The notes beneath the pieces were generated by a model, which saw nothing but the letters and a program-made list of their open reading frames with translations, did not search any database and had not been told where the DNA came from. Of a stretch of DNA of 64,000 nt, positions 26,587-34,573 are shown piece by piece. The stretch spans positions 62,001 through 126,000 of the forward strand of contig JBDRAL010000096.1 in NCBI GenBank assembly GCA_039793685.1, written 5' to 3'. The position numbers and the translations under genes were made by a program. The DNA is from JAAFHI01 sp039793685 (GTDB lineage: Bacteria > Acidobacteriota > Blastocatellia > Chloracidobacteriales > Chloracidobacteriaceae). Positions within the stretch are counted from its first letter, which is position 1. Each line of letters begins with the position of its first letter.

Positions 26587-26716
26587 AGTAGTTAGTAGTT
26601 AGTTGAAAAAAGCCGTTTTTTTTACCACGGCGTGTCTTGGTAACCAACCGCTTCGTTTCTTTCAAGTCGAATCAGTCGCAAGCCGCTAACTGCTAACTGC
26701 TAACCACTAACCGCTA
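26587..26716. repeat. Inverted heptamer tandem-repeat element, copy 2
   Basis: Two AGTAGTT heptamers at 26587-26600 face an array of AACTGCT/AACCACT/AACCGCT heptamers at 26683-26716, which on the other strand reads AGCAGTT-type. About 80 bases separate the arrays. The right array runs into the kinase stop codon. The design (few units, core, more units inverted) matches the element at 2458-2640 although the heptamer differs. Confidence 0.8.
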
Positions 26717-29700
26717 GGAAAGGCTGGGCCGACGCGATTCTGTGCCGCCCTCGGCGTCACGCAGTTTGGTGAGATCGGAAATCGACCATGATTCACCCGA
26801 GCCGAGCGTCGCGTCGTCACCGTGAAGTGAAAAGGATTCCGTCGGCAGCAGGCCGCGATCCACCGACCCCTGAAACTTGCGGGTCGAATAGGTCGGCTGG
26901 GTTTCCTCGTCGAATTCCGGCTGACCGTCGGGGAGGCCCGCGAATTCGTCCGGTTCGCCAATGAATCCGATTGCTTTCAACTGTTCCGAAAGGGTGGTGA
27001 GTTCGATGAAGAACTCCTTGGCGGTGGGCCGTGACATCGGATTCTTCGCCAGCGCGCGCAGGACGAGCGATTCGACTTCGACGGGAACGTTCGGGGCGTA
27101 CTTGCGGGGTGGCGGCGGAACTTCCTTCAAGTGGCCGAGGACGATCTGCCAGAGATTTCCTTCGGATGTCCGGAAGGGCGGTCGCCCGCAGAGCATTTCG
27201 TAAAGGGTCACGCCCAGGCTGTAGACATCGGAACGGCCGTCGAACTGATTCCCTTCAAGGCGTTCCGGGGCCATGTAAATCGGGGTCCCGATTAAACCGC
27301 CGGTCATGGTGAGTTTTCCGTCGAACATTTCACTCCCGGCACCGACCATTTTGGCCACGCCGAAGTCCACCACCTTCACCACCTCGCCATCGGGGGTGAC
27401 GTTCATGAAGATGTTTTCCGGCTTGATGTCGCGATGGATGATGCCCGCCCGGTGGGCTTCGGCCAGCGCATTGCTGACCTGGATGGCGATTCTGAGGGAG
27501 CGCTCGACCGACAGGCGCAGAACCTTCGAAATTTCGTCCTTGAGTGAAAACCCGCGCAGCAATTCCATCACGATGTAGGCAATGCCTTCTTCCGACACAC
27601 CCGAATCGAGAACCGTCACGATATTGGGATGGTTGAGACGGGAAGCGGAAACCCCTTCGCGTTTGAACCGTTCGATGGCTTCGGCGGAATCGTTGTGGGC
27701 AATCGGCTTGAACACCTTGACCGCGATGTTGCGATTCAGTGCAAGGTGCATGCCCCGGAACACGACCCCGAACCCACCCGCGCCGATTTTTTCCTCTAGG
27801 CGGTATTTGCCGTCGAGCGTGGTTCCGGGAAGCGCCTCGGCCAGCGCCGAGAAAATCCGGTCGGCCTGCCGTTGCGAAGCGACGAGGTCTTCGTTGACCT
27901 GCGCCAGTTCCTTGTTTTTGCGATCCAGTTCTTCGTTTTGAAGCGCGAGCTGTTCAGCGGCTTCGGCCCGCAGGCGGGCTTCGTTCAGCACCGCCTGATC
28001 ACGAACCCATTTGGATTGAAGGCCGAAAACCCCGGCAATGCCTCCCGCGAACAGGGTGGCGTAAATGCAGTAGGCCCACCACGTCGCCCACGGCGGGGGC
28101 GTGATGCGGATGTGGACCGAGGTCCCTTTTTCGTTCCAGACCCCGTCTTCATTGGTTGCCCGAACCCAAAACGTGTAATCGCCCGGACCGAGGTTGGTAT
28201 ACGACGCGAAACGGCGCGTTCCGGACTGAATCCAGTCGGTGTCATAGCCTTCGAGCCGGTAGGCATACTGGCACTTCTCGGGCTTGTTGAAGTTCAACGC
28301 GGCGAAATCGAATGAAAAATTGTTCTGCCGGTAATCGAGTTGCAGAAGGGCGTCGGAAAGTACCCTTGGCGTGGAGTCCCCCGCGATCTTGAAACCGGTG
28401 ATGGCAATCGGGGGGAGAAGTCCGTTTTCGCGAATGTCGGAGGGTTTGAAGACGTTGAAACCGTTGATGCCGCCGACGAAAAACAAGCCGTCGGGCGATT
28501 GGTAGGCCGCGCCGGAATTGAATTCGTTGCTTTGCAGGCCGTCGCGCGAATCGAAGTTTCGAAACTCGACCTTTTCCGGATCGAAGCGCGAAAGCCCGGA
28601 GTTGGTGGTCAGCCAGAGTTTTCCGTCGTTGTCCTCGAGAATGTCATAAACGACGTCGTTGGGGAGTCCGTCGCGGGTGGTGTAGTTCTTGAACGTCCCG
28701 GTCGAGCGATTGAAGAGACTGAGACCCGCGCCTTCGAAGGTGGCCCACAGGCGCCCTTTTTTATCGACCAGCAGGCTCATCGCGGTGATTTCCTTCAAGG
28801 AATCGCTCGTGGTCGTTTCCGGGAATCGGGTCAGTTTTTCGGTGCCGTAATCGTACCGGAACAGGCCGTTGTGAAATCCCAGCCAGACGCCCTTGTCGCC
28901 GTCTTCCGCGAAGGAAAAAGGGGCCGGATCATTATGAAGTCCCGCCGGCCCGGTGCCCTCGGCTTGAATGAACTTCCACGTTTTCGCGTCGGGGTCGAAT
29001 ACCGCGGCCCCGCCGACTTCCGAGCAACCCATCCAGAGCCTTCCCATTCGATCTTCCCTGAACCACATCGCCGACTTCAGGGCATCCGGCGGCAAACCTG
29101 GCGCGGTGGACAGTTTTTCGACGTTCCCGGTGGCGGTATCCCACCGGACCAGGAAATCGTCCATGCCGATCCAGACCGTGCCCCGTCGGTCATAAAACAT
29201 CCCGGCGACTTTGGCTCCGATTGGAACGGGTGGCGTTCCGACGGCTTTCAGGGGCGTGGTGACGCCCTTGACCGGGTCGAAGGAAAAGAGACCTTCATCC
29301 GTTCCGACCAGATACTGGCCGCCGGGGCCTTTCGTGAATCCCCAGACGTTGATGTGATTGAGGCTGCCGCCGTTTCCGGTGGTCGAGAGGTATCGTCGAA
29401 ACTTGGGTTCGACCAGATTCAACCGGTTTGCGCCGCCCGTCTCGATGCCGACCCACAGTCCGCCCGAGCGGTCTTCGAGAATCGCCCAGATTTTGTTTCC
29501 GCCGATGCTTTCCGGGTCGGACGGATTCAACCGGTAATGGGTGAACGTCCGGTCGTCGCTTTCCAGACGGTCAAGTCCGTTGCTGTAACTTCCGATCCAG
29601 AGCCGATTCAGGTGGTCTTCGCAAATGGCGAAAATCTTTCCCGCCGAAACCGATTGGGGATTGCCTGGGTCATTCTTGAAATGCGTGGCCCGATTGGTTG

Positions 29701-30475
29701 CCGGATCGAAACGGATGAACCCGTTCGCTCCCGTGCCGTAATACAGCAGTCCGTTTTTCCCGATGAACAGACCCGTGCATTCGACGAACGGAATTGCGGC
29801 GTTGTCGGGTCCCGGCGCGCTTTCGTGATGGGTAAACGTGCGGGTCGCCGGGTCGTACCGGTCAAGCCCTTTTTCATGGCCCACCCAGAGCCTGCCGCCC
29901 GAGTCCAGAACCAGACCGACCACCTTGAAACCGCCAAGGCTGCCGGGATTCGCTGAATCCGGCTCGAACCGTTCGAACTTCCCGGTTGTCGTATCGAGCT
30001 TGGAAATCCCCTTTTTGGTGCCGACCCAAAGCTTGCCCGAACCGTCACGAACCATCGCGTAAACCGTGTTTGCGCTCAGAGACCTGGGGTCGTTCGGGTC
30101 GTGCAGGTAGCGAGTGAAAGATTCCGTTCGCGGGTCGAAATGGCTCAGGCCGCTGTCGCTGGTCCCGATCCAGAGACTTCCGTCCGGGTCGGCGTACAGC
30201 GAATAAATCAGGTTCCCGCTCAGACTTTTGGGGTCGTTGACTGAACGCCGGTAGTTCTTGAACGTGTAACCGTCATACCGGCTCAACCCGTCACCCGTGC
30301 CGAACCACAGAAACCCCTGCTTGTCCTGCGCGATGCAGGTCACCGTGCTCTGGGAAAGTCCCTGTTCGATGGTGAGGCGGGTAAAACTCGCACCGGACGC
30401 CGATTGCCCCCTCGCCAGGGCTGCGGGTATACACACCAACACCGCGACCATGATGATTCTGAAAAGGCGCGTCAT
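26714..30475 (-). CDS. Periplasmic two-component-type propeller fused to Ser/Thr protein kinase
   Basis: A 1,253-residue membrane receptor. After a signal peptide (FRIIMVAVLVCIPAALARG) come two seven-bladed propellers built of reg_prop repeats (GFLWFGTGDGLSRYDGYTF and many like it), then a Y_Y_Y domain (YRLEGYDTDWIQSG), one membrane helix near residue 800, a coiled coil, and a cytoplasmic protein kinase from about residue 890: IGAGGFGVVF, AVKVF, IIHRDIKPENIF, VVDFGVAK, GTPIYMAPE. In most bacteria this sensor is joined to a histidine kinase or AraC output, so coupling to a Hanks-type kinase is unusual. The start is the ATG at 30475 with AGGGAG upstream. Confidence 0.92.
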   Translation of the reverse strand: MTRLFRIIMVAVLVCIPAALARGQSASGASFTRLTIEQGLSQSTVTCIAQDKQGFLWFGTGDGLSRYDGYTFKNYRRSVNDPKSLSGNLIYSLYADPDGSLWIGTSDSGLSHFDPRTESFTRYLHDPNDPRSLSANTVYAMVRDGSGKLWVGTKKGISKLDTTTGKFERFEPDSANPGSLGGFKVVGLVLDSGGRLWVGHEKGLDRYDPATRTFTHHESAPGPDNAAIPFVECTGLFIGKNGLLYYGTGANGFIRFDPATNRATHFKNDPGNPQSVSAGKIFAICEDHLNRLWIGSYSNGLDRLESDDRTFTHYRLNPSDPESIGGNKIWAILEDRSGGLWVGIETGGANRLNLVEPKFRRYLSTTGNGGSLNHINVWGFTKGPGGQYLVGTDEGLFSFDPVKGVTTPLKAVGTPPVPIGAKVAGMFYDRRGTVWIGMDDFLVRWDTATGNVEKLSTAPGLPPDALKSAMWFREDRMGRLWMGCSEVGGAAVFDPDAKTWKFIQAEGTGPAGLHNDPAPFSFAEDGDKGVWLGFHNGLFRYDYGTEKLTRFPETTTSDSLKEITAMSLLVDKKGRLWATFEGAGLSLFNRSTGTFKNYTTRDGLPNDVVYDILEDNDGKLWLTTNSGLSRFDPEKVEFRNFDSRDGLQSNEFNSGAAYQSPDGLFFVGGINGFNVFKPSDIRENGLLPPIAITGFKIAGDSTPRVLSDALLQLDYRQNNFSFDFAALNFNKPEKCQYAYRLEGYDTDWIQSGTRRFASYTNLGPGDYTFWVRATNEDGVWNEKGTSVHIRITPPPWATWWAYCIYATLFAGGIAGVFGLQSKWVRDQAVLNEARLRAEAAEQLALQNEELDRKNKELAQVNEDLVASQRQADRIFSALAEALPGTTLDGKYRLEEKIGAGGFGVVFRGMHLALNRNIAVKVFKPIAHNDSAEAIERFKREGVSASRLNHPNIVTVLDSGVSEEGIAYIVMELLRGFSLKDEISKVLRLSVERSLRIAIQVSNALAEAHRAGIIHRDIKPENIFMNVTPDGEVVKVVDFGVAKMVGAGSEMFDGKLTMTGGLIGTPIYMAPERLEGNQFDGRSDVYSLGVTLYEMLCGRPPFRTSEGNLWQIVLGHLKEVPPPPRKYAPNVPVEVESLVLRALAKNPMSRPTAKEFFIELTTLSEQLKAIGFIGEPDEFAGLPDGQPEFDEETQPTYSTRKFQGSVDRGLLPTESFSLHGDDATLGSGESWSISDLTKLRDAEGGTESRRPSLS

Positions 30476-30530
30476 CGAACGGACTCCCTGAAACGTGGGG
30501 CGGCAGGATTTTTCTTGGAAACGTTGGAAA

Positions 30531-30559
30531 ATTATAACCGACAGCGTCTGATTGCAAAA
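30531..30559 (-). promoter_or_regulatory. Sigma-70-type promoter of the propeller/kinase gene
   Basis: On the minus strand TTTTGC (30559-30554) and a perfect TATAAT (30536-30531) are 17 bases apart, 56 bases upstream of the kinase start. This also shows that host sequence reaches at least this far and the prophage begins beyond it. Confidence 0.6.
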
Positions 30560-30700
30560 CCTTACCGGAAGTTGTCCGGTTTGAACCGAAAGGCGGAATC
30601 CGATGAGCGGAAAGTTTTTGGATCGGAAGTCCTTGAAGCAAAACCTGATCGGGCTTGGGATATTGATTCTCATCCCGGTTTCAGTGGTCACTTGCGAATG

Positions 30701-30750
30701 GCGAAACTAGGGGGGGACGCGATAACTAAACCGTTCGAAACACGATAATT
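30701..30750. repeat. Candidate transposase-binding repeats at the prophage left end
   Basis: Four short related words, GCGAAACTA (30701), GCGATAACTA (30719), CGAAAC (30736) and CGATAATT (30743), are clustered in 50 otherwise gene-free bases between host promoter and phage operon. Mu-type ends carry several transposase sites next to a terminal TG. The 370-base gap 30476-30844 holds nothing else but the kinase promoter and the phage terminator. Confidence 0.35.
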
Positions 30751-30834
30751 GGCAGAGTCGGAAGCCCGGAATTAGGGACAGGACGCCACAGAATTTGATT
30801 CCGTCAAAGTGTTGCCGACCCGCTGAGAAAATGG

Positions 30835-30858
30835 AAGCCCGCCGTTACTGGCGGGCTT
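30835..30858 (-). terminator. Terminator of the leftward early operon
   Basis: Nine-pair stem AAGCCCGCC/GGCGGGCTT with a 6-base loop overlapping the end of the last early gene; a T-rich tail follows on the minus strand. The same stem recurs at 45796-45820. Confidence 0.75.
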
Positions 30859-31060
30859 TGTCGTTGGTGGGGTTGTTCAATCTGAGCCTTCGTCGAGGGA
30901 CGATCCAGAGCTTCCCTTGGGCATCGACCACGGCGGCCGTCGCGAATTTGACGGAGACGATGCACTTGCCTTGGGCATTCCGGACCGGATCGCACTGCAT
31001 CCCCCGAAGCTCTGGCCGGGTGGCCCGGTCGCCCAAGAAGGTATATCTAAACGATTTCAT
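30845..31060 (-). CDS. Small phage protein, unknown
   Basis: A 71-residue protein, last in the early operon. Its ATG overlaps the methyltransferase stop (ATGA), which supports translation. It has an SH3/RNA-polymerase-insert-like look (alternating strands, KLWIVPRRRLRL) but no recognised family. Confidence 0.6.
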   Translation of the reverse strand: MKSFRYTFLGDRATRPELRGMQCDPVRNAQGKCIVSVKFATAAVVDAQGKLWIVPRRRLRLNNPTNDKARQ

Positions 31061-31802
31061 CCGAACGCCTCCATCACGGCGCGGCCAATCAACTCAACAG
31101 CATCGGGCACGACGGCGTTGCCGTAAGCCATCAGCGGATCCAGTTCTTCGGGAAACGCATCAGCCATCTGACAAAATTCAAAGTCGGGTACCCGGAAAAT
31201 TCGCCCGCCATCTGAACGAACAATCCGCCCCGTCCATGGTGATGTTGCAAGTTTTTGAGTTCGTGCTTCATCAACTGCCCAATTGAGAATTTCGCCCGCT
31301 TGGCATCGGAGGTCAGAGGGGTAAGCCAGCACGAATACTCTTCGACGGTAGTGGGGGCTACCGGAGACCAGTACCGTTGGTAGCACCGTCCAGTCCGCAT
31401 CGAACCCGATTTCGGCCAGACTGGAAAGGACACGTCCAAAGGCTGTTCCGTCTTGAACGGTAAGCAGCCCTGGGACGTTCTCCAGAAGCGCGATTGATGG
31501 TCGTAGATCGCGACAAGCCTTCCAAACGTAGTCCCAGAGCCAAGAATCATGACGCTGTCCGTTGAAATGTCCGGCGTCGCTGGCTGGCTGGCAGGGGAAT
31601 CCGGCGGCCAGCAAGTGGGGGGGGTGATTCGTTTGAAATCGAGGGTTCGAACATCGTCATAGCACCGGACTCCGGGAAAATTCGACGCCAGGACAGCCCG
31701 GCAAAAGGGATCAATCTCGCATTGCCAGATCGGCGTCATCCCGGCCCGTACCAGCCCGAGATCAATCCCCCCAATCCCTGAGAAAAGTGACCCGAAATTC
31801 AT
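31057..31802 (-). pseudogene. C5-cytosine DNA methyltransferase, frameshifted at a poly-C tract
   Basis: The first part (from 31802) has the SAM-binding motif SLFSGIGGIDLGL and the second, in another frame, has the catalytic AAGFPCQPAS, LLENVPGLL and the C-terminal GNAVVPDAVELIGRAV. The frames cross at eight consecutive C (G on the plus strand, 31617-31624); nine C would join them as one enzyme of about 249 residues. Nothing else is damaged. The tract may be a phase-variation switch, a real inactivation, or a read error. The enzyme would methylate phage or host cytosines, probably to guard phage DNA from restriction. Confidence 0.85.
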
Positions 31803-32200
31803 TGAGCCACATCCTCTCGCTTGATCGGTTCAAAGTGCCACGTCCAAAGTACCCCCTTGATTCCTTCCTTGCTTGGGTGAGGGTCGTGGACGAGCGCTCC
31901 GCCGGAATAGATGACGCTGTGTTGAACGCCCCGCGATGAGTTCCCGTTGGCGATGTAGAACTCGGGAAGCTCATCAATGTGGTGGCCTGACATCCGAACT
32001 TTTCGAAGGCAAAAAAACCGCTTCAGCCACTCGTCAACCCGGAACATGTAGTCCTCGCCTGTTCGGGCAAACATTTCATCGAAGGGCGGCACCATCCAAA
32101 GCGGTACTTCAAGAACCGAGGCGAGGCATGCGGCGAAACAGTTCCCATTGTGGGTGCCGTCGGTCGCGTACAACTTCGATTGATTTACTGGGACCATCAC
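31799..32200 (-). CDS. Phage protein with possible Cys-His peptidase fold
   Basis: A 133-residue protein with NGNCFAACLASVLEVPL near the N-terminus and HSVIYSGGALVHDPHPS near the C-terminus. A cysteine starting a helix followed by a late His-then-Asp pair is the order of papain/C39-like peptidases. Similar small proteins occur in phages without assigned function. Stop and the methyltransferase start overlap (ATGA). The catalytic idea is inference. Confidence 0.7.
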   Translation of the reverse strand: MMVPVNQSKLYATDGTHNGNCFAACLASVLEVPLWMVPPFDEMFARTGEDYMFRVDEWLKRFFCLRKVRMSGHHIDELPEFYIANGNSSRGVQHSVIYSGGALVHDPHPSKEGIKGVLWTWHFEPIKREDVAQ

Positions 32201-33114
32201 GCCACCTCCGGGAACTGGCTGTATTCGACGCCATCGAGGAGACGCCCTGCGGTTTTTTTCCCGACCCGCTCCATCACTTCACCAATCATCTGTTGGCCGC
32301 AAACAGATGCTCCGAGTTCCCGACGTTCCGTAATAGCGAATTCTCCCCACTGCTTGAAGAAAAAGGGCGTCTCGTACCGGACGCATTGATCCCGGAGTGA
32401 TCTCGCCCATTCAGTCAACATGGGTCGGGCGTTGTGGCCGGATTCGCCACCGACAACGACCCAGTCAATCCGAGCGCCGTTTGGTTTGGGACAGATGTAG
32501 GGCTGTGGATTGAGGAAGACGTTCAGTTCAATCGGACCAAGAAGCGGCTCAACTGAAAGCCAGTGAATTTTCGCGGGGATCGAGAGAAGAATAGGGATAC
32601 GTTCATCCGCGCGTTCCTGGTCTTCGGTGCTTACACCCATCCAGACATTTTGAGGGTACTTGCCTGCTAACCAGCTTTCGATCCAGTCGCTCAACCCATC
32701 CGGCAAATCATTTTTGGGTTCGCGCAACACCGCTTCCATCCTGTCCAGGAAGTTTTGCGGCCGCTTGGTCAGCATCAACCAATCAAGGTGACGGCAGCGT
32801 CGAATCGTCTTCAAAAGACCGACCAGCCACTGAATGGGCACTTCGTTATCGAGCCAATCGGCCAGGGACGAACAGAATACGCGCTGCCGTTTCCCAGAAA
32901 TCTTCGCTTTCCGGTCCCAGGCGAACGGTTGAGAGTGGTTACGCTCAGACGTGAGTTTTCGAGGCTTGCCTGGTCCCCAGCCTTCGGTCGCCCACTTCCG
33001 CCGATTATTTTCCGCTTCGGCGTAGCAGTTGGCGCAGCCAGGACTGACCTTTGAACAGCCGATCCAGGAATTATACGTGTGGTGACACCATTCGATGTTC
33101 GAGTTCTCGCCCAT
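32197..33114 (-). CDS. DUF5131 (phage Gp37/Gp68) family protein
   Basis: A 305-residue protein of the phage Gp37Gp68 family. It begins with NSWIGCSKVSPGCANCYAE, three cysteines in a C-X5-C-X2-C pattern that looks like a radical-SAM or iron-sulfur site, and contains LDWLMLTKRPQNF and VVVGGESGHNARPM. The biochemical role is not known. The gene often lies beside a three-Cys-motif partner gene (TcmP), which is absent here. The start at 33114 shares one base with the previous stop. Confidence 0.88.
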   Translation of the reverse strand: MGENSNIEWCHHTYNSWIGCSKVSPGCANCYAEAENNRRKWATEGWGPGKPRKLTSERNHSQPFAWDRKAKISGKRQRVFCSSLADWLDNEVPIQWLVGLLKTIRRCRHLDWLMLTKRPQNFLDRMEAVLREPKNDLPDGLSDWIESWLAGKYPQNVWMGVSTEDQERADERIPILLSIPAKIHWLSVEPLLGPIELNVFLNPQPYICPKPNGARIDWVVVGGESGHNARPMLTEWARSLRDQCVRYETPFFFKQWGEFAITERRELGASVCGQQMIGEVMERVGKKTAGRLLDGVEYSQFPEVA

Positions 33115-33752
33115 CACGCCACCTCCTTCGTCAGGAAGCCGCGCTCGCGGCAGAAATCCTCGAAGCTCCCCACCTGCCCCTCGGCCAGGCGGCGGGCGAT
33201 GAGGCGACGACAATGCGCGATGAGGACATCCTCGTCCCAGCGGCGATAGGTCGCCGCATTGGACGATTCGAGGAGTTCCCAGCGCTCGGCGGCAATCCGG
33301 TTTTGGACTTCGAACTCCGGCATCGAGGACAGGATGTTCTCGGCGGCGGCATCGACAAATTCCAGATATTCGAGTTCGAGTACCGACATCTCGGTCGGCG
33401 ACGGCAGCCGGAGCACCGGCGCGGCATCGGTCGGGGCCGGGGCGGCGGGGACCGGTTTAGGTGTCCGGGGGGACTTGCCCTTGGGGCTGAAGGCCTGGCG
33501 ATAGGTTTCGGTGATGATCTTGATGGTCGGAGTTTCACCCTTCTTCCCGCGCCAGTCGTTGGCGTAGTACCACTCCTCCCACGTTTCGAGGTCGTCGGCG
33601 GTGACGCCGAGTTCGACGAACGGACGCATCTGTCCGCCGAGTCTTCCGTGCCCGTAGAGGGCCAGGTCGATTTTGAGGATTTTCACGAAGGCGTCGCGAA
33701 GCGCGTTGTACGCTTCAGCTTCGGCCTCGGTCATTTTCGTTTTTGTTGCCAT
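33114..33752 (-). CDS. Phage early protein, unknown
   Basis: A 212-residue, mostly helical, charged protein with a Pro/Ala linker in the middle. The start at 33752 (MATKTKMTEAEAEAYN) follows a GGGAG site. No recognised domain. Confidence 0.7.
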   Translation of the reverse strand: MATKTKMTEAEAEAYNALRDAFVKILKIDLALYGHGRLGGQMRPFVELGVTADDLETWEEWYYANDWRGKKGETPTIKIITETYRQAFSPKGKSPRTPKPVPAAPAPTDAAPVLRLPSPTEMSVLELEYLEFVDAAAENILSSMPEFEVQNRIAAERWELLESSNAATYRRWDEDVLIAHCRRLIARRLAEGQVGSFEDFCRERGFLTKEVA

Positions 33753-33817
33753 TGGTCGTCTCCCTTTCCTTATGTCAAAGGTCAAGCCGGAGGCTGCTCG
33801 CACAGCCCCCCGCTCAA

Positions 33818-34225
33818 TCACTTCAATTCGAGTTTCGGCTTGTAGGTGACCGCGACAGACGCCAGTTCGGTGACGATGACGGGACGGTACTTGTCGGCCT
33901 TTTCGACCAGCACCTTGATCGTTCCCCAGAACTGTTCGTCATCCCGGTCTTTCTTCGTGAGGCGCTCGAACCACTGCTGCGGCGCCACGGTGCGCTCGGT
34001 GCGCGTGTCGAAGCTCAGATTCGCCGTTTCGATGGCGAAGTCCTTGATCAGCGGCGGCTGATTGGTCACGGGAAGGGTCAGCGCGCCGATTTCCTTTTCG
34101 AGACTTTTCTGTTCCTTGACGATGGGATCGAGCTTCGCGGCAAGTTTGAGCCGTTGGTTTTCGAGTTCGGCCCATCGGGCGAGATTCGATTTCAAAAGAG
34201 ATTTGTTGACGGTTTTGTTCGCCAT
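33818..34225 (-). CDS. Phage early protein, unknown
   Basis: A 135-residue protein with an N-terminal coiled coil (LENQRLKLAAKLDPIVKEQK) and a Lys-rich C-terminal half. Coiled-coil early proteins of this size in Mu-like phages include the Gam host-nuclease inhibitor, but the match is too weak to claim it. Confidence 0.65.
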   Translation of the reverse strand: MANKTVNKSLLKSNLARWAELENQRLKLAAKLDPIVKEQKSLEKEIGALTLPVTNQPPLIKDFAIETANLSFDTRTERTVAPQQWFERLTKKDRDDEQFWGTIKVLVEKADKYRPVIVTELASVAVTYKPKLELK

Positions 34226-34261
34226 TGTCTGCGACTCCTTCTTGGTTGAGAGTCTTCCTGG

Positions 34262-34558
34262 TCACTTCCCTTGAAGGCCGTGCTGCACAAAGCAACGACG
34301 GCAAAAAATTGGGGTCCCGTGAATCGGCTCGAAGGGCACGGAACACGACTCGCCGCATTCCTCGCAGATCGCCACGGTGACGACACGCCCGCCACGTTGG
34401 TGGCGAGCGTTCTTCAGGTCACGGCACGGCTTACACCGCTTCGGCTGGTTGGTGAGTCCTTTCTCGGCGTAGAACGCCTGATCTCGCGCCAACCAGACGA
34501 AATCCGCTTTGCACTCGCAGCACTGGAGACCCATATCTCGAAAAGTCGTCTTCGACAT
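34262..34558 (-). CDS. Zinc-ribbon phage protein
   Basis: A 98-residue protein with two paired-cysteine fingers: CxxC at CCEC and CKPC, then CEEC and CRRC. The N-terminal half matches the probable zinc-ribbon group. Likely binds nucleic acid or a protein partner; role unknown. It lies 16 bases after the MuB-like gene. Confidence 0.75.
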   Translation of the reverse strand: MSKTTFRDMGLQCCECKADFVWLARDQAFYAEKGLTNQPKRCKPCRDLKNARHQRGGRVVTVAICEECGESCSVPFEPIHGTPIFCRRCFVQHGLQGK

Positions 34559-34573
34559 CGCGCACCTTTGTTC

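Noticed and set aside
28340..29956. Open frame of about 540 codons on the plus strand
   Set aside because: Antisense to the propeller/kinase gene whose repeats are plain; composition of the peptide is that of a shadow frame.
33818..34225. Calling this protein Mu Gam
   Set aside because: Coiled coil and position fit, but no family motif is visible.
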